Source: Ascaris suum
Lineage: Eukaryota; Nematoda; Chromadorea; Rhabditida; Ascarididae
Direction: 5' to 3'
NCBI GenBank assembly: GCA_013433145.1
Contig: CM024185.1
Span: forward strand, 310,001 to 374,000
Length of the DNA stretch: 64,000 bases
In this document: positions 31,354-57,800 of the stretch, one piece after another
Numbering within the stretch: the first letter of the stretch is position 1
How the letters are laid out: each line of letters opens with the position of its first letter
Translations under genes and position numbers: made by a program
Notes under the pieces: model-generated
Told to the model about the DNA's origin: nothing
Seen by the model: the letters and a program-made list of their open reading frames with translations, nothing else
Databases searched by the model: none

Positions 31354-31364
31354 ATTCATTTCAG
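31354..31364 (+). promoter_or_regulatory. Splice acceptor just upstream of the Dishevelled ATG
   Basis: The sequence cattcatttcag ends 14 bases before the ATG at 31379. It is either a spliced-leader acceptor for an mRNA that starts in this exon or a cis acceptor from the upstream exon near 31030. Confidence 0.65.
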
Positions 31365-31378
31365 GTGGTTGGCATGCG

Positions 31379-44955
<13,577 letters not shown>

Positions 44956-45791
44956 TGATGAGACCGTGCTTATCGGTGAACGCGGTGACGTTGTCTATGC
45001 GAAGTCGAAAGAGTGTATTTCTTTAGTGACTCACCTGACAGTAACTTATGTTGGCTTACCTCAGAGCTTGACTCTTTTTTGATCATTTATACTCATCGCA
45101 AGTTTTTCGGTGACGTATTTGAGGAGTTATCTGGAACCTGGAGCGAGGTAGATATATTGGTGACTTAGGTTGTTGTGTAATTTTGCATAAAGGTGTTTCT
45201 ACTGGTGTGCTTAATTCTAAAAACCACGAAGTTTTTCTCAACTTTATTCAAGGGGTGTTTGACTTTTTGGATAATCAAACAGGAGTCATGTCACTTGAGG
45301 TTGTTCATGTTTCAGTGTATCAGTACCTGTTAGGTGCACTCGAGCTGCTGTTAATGGATAAGCACATTTTTGTCGGCAAACCCTTAAACGTATGACCAGT
45401 ACGGCTGAACTTGTGGAATATTGTGCATATTATTTCGTTAATGTTCTCTCTCTCTGGGATATTTCATGTGCATTACGATAGATGTTACTTTGTTTCATTT
45501 TTCTTTACGAGGAAGCGGGACAGTGAAAGAAACAATGCTTGGGCTCAAGGCGACGAAGAAGAGTGCAGATGCAGTGTGGAGGGGGGAAGGGGAGAGGAAT
45601 GAGAGGAGGTAAGAAATGAAACAGAGGGTGAATTTCGATGTGTTTGAGGCTGTTTGCTGTTTGATTGTTTATGTCCTGTCTTCCTTGTGGATATATGTTC
45701 TTTTTTCTTCCAGGACTGGGAATGACTGTAGTTATCTCCATGGACAATGAATGCCACTTCATTTGTCAGGTATTTGAAGTTGTTATGTTTT

Positions 45792-46201
45792 TCACCAATT
45801 TATTTCGAAATAACCTCTTGCTTTGACCAGCCCGTTAATCTCTCCTAGCGAATCCTCTTCAAAAGAACACGTTTCGGGACGTGGAAATATAGACGGCCGT
45901 TGACATAATATAGCGAACGAATGCTGTTTTTGAGTTACGTAGATTTCATATAACTGGTCAATAAAGGACGTATGGAATTTCCATTTGCTTTGACGATCAT
46001 ACTTAAGTTGCTGGCAAGGAATGCATCGGTGGGCAGGGTTCGGTGTCACTTCTTGCAATGCCTCGAGCAATCCTTTTAGGCTTGCCCATTGATTCTAAAG
46101 TCGAGGTAGTCAATAAATGCGCGGCACTGGAACGGGCCAAAAGGAGATGCTGGGTTAGAGTTTTGCCTCTTACTCGCCATAATTTCCCCAGTAATTCATA
46201 G
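45792..46201. other. Coding-like patch with overlapping open frames on both strands
   Basis: On the minus strand an ATG-initiated frame of 92 residues runs 46070-45792, with balanced composition and motifs such as CIPCQQ and SKWKFH. On the plus strand a frame of 64 residues runs 46007-46201 and ends KRRCWVRVLPLTR-x5-NS-stop, preceded by an acceptor-like cttaag. The two overlap by 64 bases. Neither matches a family I know. It could be a small gene, a 3' exon, or a decayed fragment. Confidence 0.25.
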
Positions 46202-47414
46202 AGAGTATATTCAACTTTTATTTATCGTGATACTGGATATTCGTCCTCGGCGTATATGTTGGAAGTTATATGTTGTTGCCTGTGATTCCTTTTGATATAT
46301 TTGAAAAATCCTGATTGTATCTTCCACTATTAAATACGTTTCCAGGTATACTGAATTATAGCCGCCAGCATATGCTTCCCTCTTCGCCTACAAAAAAAAG
46401 GAGAGAGAGTGGATGTAACTCAAAGAAATATATCTCCTAAAATCTTTTTAGGTTTTGTCGAATTCTTCGACGAAGTTATTGTCCTTTTACTAAAATATAT
46501 CAAAAATTTGCATCGATTAGTGTGATTACAGTGTTCATTTTTTTTTTGAAAAGTTTTTTCTTGTTAGTAGATTTCATCCCACAGAAAGTTCAATTTTTTT
46601 CGCATTCTTTGAACTTGAGTCTCAACAAAGAAAAAATATTGCTCTCTGTCTTGAAGCATTAATGATTGCAACTCCTCTACTGAACAGTAAGATGGTCACT
46701 CTTTATCACTGGTCACTCTTTGCGGTTGGTCATTCTTTTCTTTATGTTCCCTTCTTGCCATTTTGCCAATTTTGAGGCGTATTTTTATGTATCTTCATGA
46801 CATTCATATGACAAGCCATGACAATTTTCGACTATCATACAGGGCATTTTGTTGTTTTTTTTTGTTTTTTTGTTTTCTTTGCTTTTTTTTATACTTGTAT
46901 TTCGACCACAATTGCTTTGTAAAGTTTCCCTATCAAATGTTATGCGCAGTGAGTTTCATTTCATAGATCGCCATCGATAGAAATCGAATTGCCCACCGTG
47001 TTGACGATTTGTTTATTTATAAGAAGGTATGTATGATTAAAAGAATTTTTTCCTCGATTCAATCATTTCCCCTCGTGGAGGTAAAGAATATGGACAGGTA
47101 ATTCATATAGTAACAAGCAACTAAGAGAATATAAAGGTTGGTTTTCGTATGTTAACATGCAATTCACACCATATACAAGTGTGAATATCAAAAGAGATAA
47201 ATGTGCGATACACATAGGAATTACCTGGAATTCTACATTCACAATATTTTCTCGTTGTATGATCATTGCCAGATGAGGGTGCGTTCCTCGTTCAACTGCT
47301 AATCATTTATAAATTTGTTTGCTGATTTGATGAACGTAAATGAATAGTTGAGAGGATCAATGATTACGCATTGAAAGGACAACTGATTGACGGGAAATTA
47401 GATTTGCAAGGTCA

Positions 47415-47592
<178 letters not shown>

Positions 47593-47675
47593 ATATATAT
47601 AATATACCAAATTTTTTACCAAAGATTTTTTCCATGAAGTAACTAATTGAAATTAAGGAGGCGGAAACGGGAGGT

Positions 47676-47700
47676 GGGGGGGGGGGGGGGGGGGGGGGGG
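47676..47700. repeat. Poly-G run, 25 bases
   Basis: The longest homopolymer G tract in the window, followed by a short GA-rich stretch. Confidence 0.97.
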
Positions 47701-48886
47701 AGAGAGGGGAAGAGGTTAGACGCATACGCAAACCCATTAAAGCGCACTCATAACGATATACTTTCGATGCTCTAGTCTGGCGGAAACAAAAGATGGAAAG
47801 TCAGTCAGTACTGCTGTAGTGTGAGAATTCCACTTGAGAAAAAAAGCTTTATTATATATAATTAGTGATAATTTAGCAATCATCTTTTTGAAGCAGTAAC
47901 ATTATTGCAAATAAGTTATAACTATAGAACATACCCGAATAATAATAAAGAATAAAGAAAATCTCTCTATTATATTATTTAATGGGGAGCAATGATTTCG
48001 TTTTAGCGATAAAATATCGGTTAGGTGAGTTAATCAACTTTAGTGATTTGTGATCATAATTCGACGACTATTTGAAATTTCCAGGAAATGAGTTGTAGTC
48101 TACGACATTTCGCCAAGCTGCAATTACTATGATACACTCGTTGCAATGTATTTATTGATTTTAAGGTTCTAAAGCCTCAGGCTATTTGCCTGAAAATATT
48201 CCAGTTTTGATTTTTTTTTTCTTATTCACCCACTTCTTTTGAAGCTTCAACCAAGTAGCTTTCATCCTTGTCTTAGCAATAAATTTCCAAAAAAAAAAAG
48301 TTGTTCATACGGTCTAAAATTTTCAAGTGCAGCTTTCTATCAGTGCTACCTTTAACAGTATGCAGCACTCACCTGTATAAATCTGCCTTCCTCACTAAAT
48401 TACAGGTAGAAAATGAGACAGGTATAAAAGCTACGGAGATTAATCGATTTCATCGCAATTATTCCTCATATTCTCAATAATTGTTTACGTTTCCCAAACT
48501 TGATGTTATTAAATGTGACTGCTTTGTGTCGATAAAAATTAATGAATTTTTTTTTAAAAAATATAGAAGCATTTATGAGGAATTTTTGAAGGTTTACCAT
48601 TTACATAATTCATTATAAACATAACGAGATCACTAATTGTCCATTCATCGAAATTATAATAATTTAATTCAAAGTGATTTTCCATGATGATCAACAATTA
48701 GTGCACTATGAACCGGAATGAAACGATTATGAGTGATCGATTCGTCGCTTCATGACGATTATAGTCCGGCTGGCAATTATATGGGCTTTCCGCATTCAGC
48801 CTGAGAAGTTTCAATAAATCTTTTTTTTTTTCGAATTTGTGGCCTATATCAGGTGGATGGCAATGGTCATTTCAAAGCTTTAGCGA

Positions 48887-51800
48887 TTATTCTAAAATAA
48901 AATCAGCGACTAGCGGTATATGATCGGAAGGAGTTGCCGAGTTTGGCCAAGGACCAAGCGTAGCCCGTAGAACCATTTCATCAGGTAGTGTTAGCCGTCG
49001 AATAAGATGAAGTGGACCTTCGGTGAGCACGATCGCATCTTGCTTTCCTTTACTCTTCAGTTTCTAAACAGTTCATCAAAATTTAGCAAACATATTTCAA
49101 TGAAAAATCTCTAAGAATCTCACAATTATGGCCATTTCACGATTCTTAAATATATGAAGTATTGAGAATAAATAATATATTCGAATTAAGACTATGCAAA
49201 AAAGGCTATCAAAGCTACAAAGCGTTCAAACTAAATGAATGCGATGCACCAATAGACGATATTAAGCCTAACACAAGAGTGTGTTATCATAACACAAACT
49301 ATTATCTGTCATTTCTTGTTTTGCCGCAAACAGTGTAATAATTCACAACTTGCTATTGTTCATCGCAACGTTCACTAAGCATTCAGGTATTAAATCAACC
49401 GCATAACGACTCGCTAATTACGCAGTCCGATCAATTCACATTCATTTATAGGATATAACATGGTCTTGTGTAACAGAAAATGGTGGGCCTCTTACTCGAA
49501 CGCATGGTGGACCCAAGTGCATCCAAGTTGTCTCTCATACAGGACTTTATCAATCGAGTTTTATTCTACCTGATCAATTAGAGAGTCACTCATAGCTATG
49601 TGCAATATTAAATTCCGATGCCGAAAAACAAGCGTTCACCTGAATATCTCTTTGTTTGACTGAATAGAAAATGAAATCCGGATTTGAGGCGTCCTCGCTT
49701 TGAAAAGTTGACACTTCCGGCTAAAAAATTTGTCTTTCATCCTCTAGTCAAGGTGCTTGAGGCATCTTTGCTTGGTTATTTATCGATGAATATAATCGCT
49801 GAGTGAGTGATTTTGTGCATCAACCATCAGTACTTTTGGCGGCCGTGTGGGCGAGAGGAGAGGAAAGGGGGAGGGGGGAGGGGCGCGTGAGGATTACATA
49901 GAAGAGAGAGGTAACTGTAATTCCATTGTTAATAAAATGTCTATTTATCGACACTCATAACTGCGATATTCGAGATTACTATACCTGTTCTGCTAATCAA
50001 ACACTTAATTCGATCATCAATTCCATACGGGAATAGCAAAGATTTGGATTAGTAAATGGTTTATTTTCTTTCGAAAATATTTACTCATATAACGAGTATA
50101 ATAGTAGCAGCTATTTCATAAAATTTTATGTCTTGTAGGACAATTATAACGATAGGACTAAGCCTAAATGATAAACGTTGAACTATCAGAACAAGCCGGG
50201 CTTAAGCCTAACGATAAACGTTGGACTATCGGAACAAACTGGGTCTAAGTCTAAACGATAAACGTTGTACAATGAGAACAAGCTGCATGATGCCGCTTTA
50301 ATGCTCAAAATAAACTACAGCTATATATTAGAACATAAAATAATTTAAGCGTAAAGCAATTGTTTATTTACCGCGCAATTTCTTGTGATATGTAAGTAGA
50401 CACTAGCCATTTTTAGATTATGCGTCCATTTTTGTAGATCGTATTTAAGTTTTTCTTCTTTATCTGCAAAATTTGATGCATTAAAAATCCAACATTTTAT
50501 AGGTAATCATATTAAAATAGAATTTTCTATGAATTTGAGCATTTTTATTGGGGAAAAGGAGGGGGGGGGGGGGGAGGGGAGGGGAATCTAAAAATATTAA
50601 ATAAATCCTATTTAAATATGTTGTTGTTTAAGTTGTGATTTTTATTTTAGACATTTCAGAGATCATTTTTTCTATTCATCATCACAATGAAACACGAAAA
50701 TGAGCATAAATTTGCGAAAATGATTTAAAATCGTTGAAAAAGTCGATTTAAATCATTTTCTATCAATATAATTGCTTGTGATGGAGAGATTCGAAGAAAA
50801 ACGAGTCATACCATTCTAGAGTATATGCCTATTAGGAACGCTCTAGGAGCTGTTCTCAAAGAATGCAAAGATAATGAGCGGATATCTATTGTGACAAGAT
50901 TTTGTTCGATTCTCTTATCAATGACAGCTAGAAATCAGAAATCACTAGCGTCGTCGATAAAACCATGATAAAATATGATTAAATTGGTTCATAGAGATTG
51001 AGGATTCGCCTCCAATTTCAACACTCTAGTAGCCGTGATGGGCAAATGCTGAAAGAATCGAGAATTAAGTTGCTACTGATTAAAGTTGAGTATTAGTCCG
51101 AGTTAGTTAGGTCAAGAGTTAAAGCTCGAGCTAGTTACGTTTTACATAAATTCATGAACATAACATAAAAGCTAAATATTTCGGCCAATTATTGTATGAT
51201 TACCGTTGAAGCAACAATTGTAGCCGATGTTGCAGCTGCTTGGAAGAATGTCCGGCTCAAGTTTTAGACCACCAATTTCTCCTTGACCCGATACCTCAAA
51301 CTCTTTGAGATTCTCGAAAGAGAGTTGCCCACCAGTGAAGAAGTTATACATTGCACTATACGGCTCCATATTAAAGTCTCCACAAACGACGTACGGACAT
51401 TCGTATTTGCTTGAACTGCCACATTCCTAAACACGACCATCTTTGAATCGTCTCACTTCCGGTCTCAGATTTTATGGATCATTTTTAGTCTTATTAAAGG
51501 AGATACTAGATGAGAAGTGCGTATCGACTGTTCCTTTGCATTTTTTTTTCATCAAAGGAATAAATAAAATAATTGTTTCAAGAATACATCAGCGCTTTAT
51601 GAGTATTTAAGATACTAGTAGCAACCTGATGACTACGTTGCATATTTTTATATTCGTTCGCGACATCAAATTTTTTTTTAAAATGAATTATTAGACTTTG
51701 TCTTGATATAGTAAGCAAATCAATGAGCACTCATCACCTTATTCAAACAACACTTTTAAGCTTGAAAGGGGAAAAAAATAGTAAATATAATGGAATGATC

Positions 51801-54800
51801 ATATTTTGGTTCGGTTTTGGTTTGAGGCGGTATTTTTAATACCAACTTCTACACTACCACATCAACAAATTTCCGATGATATTTTTAATACCGACTTCTA
51901 AATTATCACGCCAAGAAATTAAGGGATAAGGTGAATGGCAAAAGAATAGCATTCTTTCATATGAGACATTAAGATCAATAAATTTCTCAAATGGCAATGA
52001 TAGAATATTCGATAATCCACATTTAAAACGAATTAATTGGTTGTGAAAACAATAAAAGTGATTTTGCAAAAATCCAAACTTTACATCCAGAAATAAGTTT
52101 CGGAGAGTGATACCTTCGAAAATTTGCAACTTTGCAACTTGCCGGCAACTTTTGGGAAATATTTCCAGAAATATTTGTAAGTACGACTCTCTGTTCTCTG
52201 CATCCAAGTGGCCCTCGAAAAACATATCATGTTTTGTCCATAAAACAATTCCATACTTCCCTAGGCTCTTCGAAAATATTATAGATCTCAGCATCGTAAA
52301 TAAATAAACATATTAACAAAATAAATAAATAAATATCATATGGTAAATAAATAAATAAATTTGCATAGATTCACCTTTTCAAGATTAGCCAAAAGTACAG
52401 CAAGTTGTGCAAGTTTAACATCACCGAGTCTCTTATTGAAAACAAGATGTGTGTTGAAAACACATACTTCCGCATTGTTGTCTTTAAGCCTGAAGCGTGC
52501 TGTTTGACCTGAAAAGTGCAAAAATTAGACCAATTCCGATGTAGATCAACGCTAAATTCTGTGAATAAATTAAAATCTAAGTAGTGATGCGAAAACAAAG
52601 TAACTAAAAAGTTACAAGAAGTAAAAAATTGTTCCAAGTTGAATAAAATATGCCATGCGCGATAGAAATACTTTATTCCATTGAAGTAAATATTAGAAGG
52701 CAATTTGAGGGAATCGTTTCATATGGTTGACAATAAAAAAAAAAATTGCTTACAAAAGTGTGCATATCAATTTTCGGGTATAAAGATTAAAGTTGTTTTC
52801 AAATACCTTGAAAAAAAAAGACAACATGAATGCAAAACGCGTTTGCTTGATAAAATATTAAAGAATAAAATATTTATGGAATCTTATCATTTGCATATTT
52901 AGCAAGAATCAAACCATTGTTCATGAAAGTCACCATCGAATTTCAAGGCGTGGAAGGGCAACTTTTGGGCAAATTAACAAGGGCAAACCTTAATTTCAAA
53001 AAATAATACACCACAAAATCTCTCGTGAATCAATTTCAATTATGACTAATGCATTATATTGGTCACAAGTAGATATACCTGCTGCTAAATACATTTGAAA
53101 ATTAGAATGCTGTTGCATGAAGAGCGCTTTTTCAAATAATGTTTATTGTTTAAGATCGCATAATCATTACATTCTCTCAAAGTGTTGCGTAAATTTACGC
53201 TTGAGTAGCCACTAGAATGGACAAAAACCGAATGAACAATGACCATTCGAATGAACAATGATCAAAAAGAGCACCACTTACCGATGTTATCTTTATTGAG
53301 ATGAGTGCATTCGTCAAATTTATATTCGAATGAACGATAAGCAATGAGTTCCATATTTGATTTGAAGAAGATCGCACATCCGTCGATCATATTACCCGTT
53401 CTTTTGTTATATATACCCGAGTAGCCAACTAATCGTTTTCAAACAATTATTCACTCTTATAATCTATACATTAAACATATCAATTATACACTCATAAAAT
53501 GGATTAAATATACGTCGAAATATATATTTATATGTCTCAAATATACTTTATACATATTAAAACGTCCAATAGATTCTTCCTTGCTTCCCCTTCACCTTAA
53601 ATATCTTTCAATTAGATTTTATCTGAAGGCTTCAAAGAAGCTAATAAGTCGTTTTTTTTTTGAGTGATGAAACAAGATCGAAGATGGGCCAAAAATTCTT
53701 CCATCTCCTTTCAATTGTAAAGAGAAGTTTACGCGAAAAAAACTGATAGATGACAGCTGGTTGCTTTATGTTTATGTTGAAAAATGCTTTTTCAGTGATC
53801 GCATTTGTTACTGTTTAAAATCTAAACAGTCATTCCTATGTGATCGAAATCGGATACCTAAGAGAATGCTTGTTTTTCTTTTCAAAATATAATCGAATAA
53901 TTTATTCTCAATAAACACAAATCGAAGAGGTCTGAAACGGTCGTTTGAATAGCGAACGAAGGGAAGGGGCCAACTATGTACAGATAAAAACTATCCCAAC
54001 GAGCACGTCTAAAAGGTAGCTGCCAGACAACCGAATGCTTTAGGTGCAGGTATAACATATGAATGTTTGAAATAGCGAATTAACCGGTGTACTGAGCGTT
54101 CGTATGCTCGGGAAGCATGAAACAGGCACACTGACCGGCTTTAAGGGTGGGCTCATAGAACTGTGCGTAGTGGTCGTATTGCACCTCCTGAAGACACAGT
54201 ACGTCCGCATCAATCATTGAAAATTCGCGAGCGAGGAGTGCCGAACGATACTCCCATGTAAGCTGGTACTCTCGTCCAAATGAACTAAAAACTGATTCCC
54301 ATATGCAATAGAAAATTAAATTCGAAATTCTTATTCGTTTGCTAATGTTGTTGGTTATTGAGTATATGCATACCAGTAGGCCAATTATTTTCACCTACAA
54401 TAAAGTCTTTGCAGTAATTTCCATATATCGGATCTCAGATTTTGCAAACCTTACAGGTAACAGCTAACTCGCAAGACTTCGACCTTTCAGAATATCCTTT
54501 TCTAAAAGATATCACTGATATTTCAAATGGCCTTGTGGGTATTATGCAGACTTTTGCTGACGGGTACCATAAAGTATCGTACCTTCATGCATAGACCTAA
54601 TGAACTATTTCTGTTGTGAAAAACTACAAAAATTTACTTCTGTTGGAAGTTGTTATATAAACGTTTATTATCTAATTGAGAGAATAGCAAAAAGCCGTAT
54701 CTTTCGAGTTTCCTTTATATAATTCTCATTTATTTTAGTAAATGGAAGTTATGAGATTATTAACAACATATATAAAAAGATAAAGATAACAAACCTTAAT

Positions 54801-57800
54801 AGATGTTGATAAAGAAATGCAGTTCTTGCGATTTGCTTTTGACAGAGTACATTATAGCTACAAACTCGTAAAGGTTGACCATCGAAATAAGGCTTCTAAA
54901 AATGTGCACATATCATTGTTACATCGTTTCAATGAAATAACTTACTGCTTAACTCATTTAATATACTTATTGCATCTATATCAAACATTTTTACAACATT
55001 ATTGAAATGGTTTACCGCTTATGCATATCAATCATAAGAGCTAATGTAAATTTCGTTTCAGCATAGACCCTCTTCGATAATAAATCTGCAGAAAATTGGC
55101 AATTTCAATGAGCTATGTGCACGACAAAATGATGGTCGTCCACTATAACGTCTAACTTTTGAGACTGAAAGAATGGGTACAAAATTTGTCATTACAATAT
55201 AGTTACTGTTATTATTATATAGGCAGCAATGAAGATTACGAAAGACGACCGCAACTTGTGCTTCGAAAACTATCCTGAAGGACTCACTGTGAAATTAAAG
55301 CTCACCTTAACGTTATTCTACCGGTTGAAAGGAAATGTGGGGCTCAGTTTTTCGAAATAAAAGAAATGTTCTTTAAAAAAAGATTAAATTATTGAGTTTT
55401 ATGAATTATGGCTATCGGTCCTTTCAGAGTCTTCCTCACTGTGTTAACCCATATCAAGATGGGCAAATTTTCGTTGCACTTCTACGTATGCAGTAATCTA
55501 TGGTGTTCGATTTTTACGCATAAATCAAAAATAATGACCTTTTAAAGTGATACCTGCACATTCTCCCAAACTCTCGGCACACGATCAAAAAGCATCGATG
55601 TGCCTTCAGAAAGTAAATCCGTAAAGCCTTCCAGTGGAACTGAAAAAAAAATTAAAATTTATTAAAAAAAAGTGAATTCAACTATTCAAAAAAATTCAAC
55701 AATAAAAAAATAATTTCATTAAATTCATATTAACTCAATGATATTTCATAAGTAACAATTTTTATATATTTGGCGTATTTTTAAAAGTAATAGTAGAAGT
55801 AAAAAAAAATATTTGAAAGGCAAACGTACAATTAATGAAATATCAAATACACAGAAGAAAACGATGAAAAGAGTTCGAATCCATTGAAATCAAGTTTATT
55901 TTAATCTTTTCTATCGTTCATTTTATGCCTTTTCAAATTGCGCTCTCGCTCTCTAGACTGTTTTTTTTTTTTTTTGTTTTGCATTGCAAAAGAAGCGATA
56001 AATAATTAAATTATTTATTTAAAAAATTACATAGTATGAATTCTTTCAAAGATAGGTGTTTATAAACACAACGAATTAAAACGTCCGATTGCAAAAATTG
56101 CAAAAACTTTTTTGATGTTGCAATAATTGCAAAATTGCAAAATTCATCACGATAAAATATTTCATTAATTGGAAAATATTCATAATATCAGTAGTAAGCC
56201 GTTCTCAAAGTGAATATTTCCATCTATAAATAATAATAATATTTATTTCTAAAAGTTAGCAGATTTCAATATTTCAAAAAAAAATTTGCCTACAAATATG
56301 ATCTTATGCAAATTTCAATAACGCATACACGATATATTAAACGGATAAGCGAATAAAACAAAAAAATTTTAAGGAAAGCAGTAATAATTACTAATGAAAC
56401 TTTAAATCATATTTCCTCAATAAAATTTTGCATATTTGCATTTCGAATATAGAAATTAAATATGCTAATTTCAATTTATATGCTATGCAATAGCCATCCT
56501 ATATAGTTCATTCAACGCAATAGTAAAAGTGTGTCGTTTGCAAGTCGGCAGATAGAGATCTTAATAAGACATTCTATAGATTACATTCACCTTTATAAGG
56601 TGAGCATAAACATCGCCGATGATAACCACTAATGTGTTGTATACGCTTTCATACAGCAATACAGAACTATACAAAGCGGAAAAATTAAATCGCTATTCGA
56701 TTTTTTTTAATGCATAAAATAAATATTCGATGTTTCAAGGTAACCACTATTGTTGTAACGGTCAAATATATTAAATAAATTTGCATTGCCAAAAAAAAGA
56801 CTCAAATTTAGGGAATTTTCCATCCTATTCTAAAAAAATTGGGAAAACAGACTCTAATATTATAGCAGAAATGCAAAAAAAAGCGGCAACATTTTTGTTT
56901 ATTGCTCGGTATTCGAATATTTTTCTCGATATTCGATAGTCAAATATGTTCGAAAGATCGAACAATAAAAATTGCCAACTTTCAAAAAAACACTTAACGC
57001 GAAAGGTGAGTAGACGAGGTTTTCTTGTTAATTAGCATTCCTCGAATATGCATATTAAGGGATTAAATACAACTAAGAACTATATAGACGACAGGTAAAT
57101 ACCTCATATAGGTATTCTGCTATATATAGCCAACTGCTCCCAACAAATCGAATAAGATCTTATATTTTTTTAGGCAAAACTTTTAACCACAAACAAAATA
57201 AGCCATAAAATTGAAAATTTCTCAACGTATTATCTCAAATTTTTCATAGAGACCCACACATATGTGATCTGATCTACGGCGATCCGATTATTGCTTAATT
57301 GGCGAGCGTCATTGTCCGAAAAATACTTCTCTTAGCAATGAAATTTTTATTAATTCAAGCAACTCAAATCACTCACTCATCGTCATTTCAATTTCCAATA
57401 ATTCCTAAAAGACCTCTTTGGTTTATCTTATAAGCATATGGAAAACGAATATGGAAAAAAAAATCTTCAGCATTTTTAGAGAGAAAAACTTGAGATATTT
57501 ATGTATCAAAACTAAAATATTTCCAATCCAGGATGTATTATCCATATTGGCTAGTCCTTTATAATGTTAGGAGGGAAAATGAATGCAGAAATCCACTGAC
57601 TCACAACAAAAGAATTGAATTCCTTTTTTTTGGGGGGGGGGGGTGTCTGAACGTCGTTCAACATTTCATTTGCCAAGTAAATATCGGAGGACTTGAAAAG
57701 ATGATCGTCCGTAGAAATAAAGCTCAGGCTGTATGTCGAATATGCTAAAACTTTGCAACCAGTGTTGAGCAGAGAAACGAGGTCTCCGCGAAAACACGTG

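Noticed and set aside
49376..49639. A chain of three small minus-strand exons (49639-49590, 49533-49496, 49413-49376) that also joined in phase to the last ANGEL exon.
   Set aside because: Reading straight through from 49720 gives PEVSTF...PDFIFYSVKQRD, an unmistakable ANGEL segment, which ends at a good donor (cag|gtgaac) and joins the last exon in phase. The three-exon chain lacks the family motifs.
55870..55884. A tRNA B-box-like gagttcgaatcc.
   Set aside because: No matching A box, anticodon arm or acceptor stem could be built around it on that strand.
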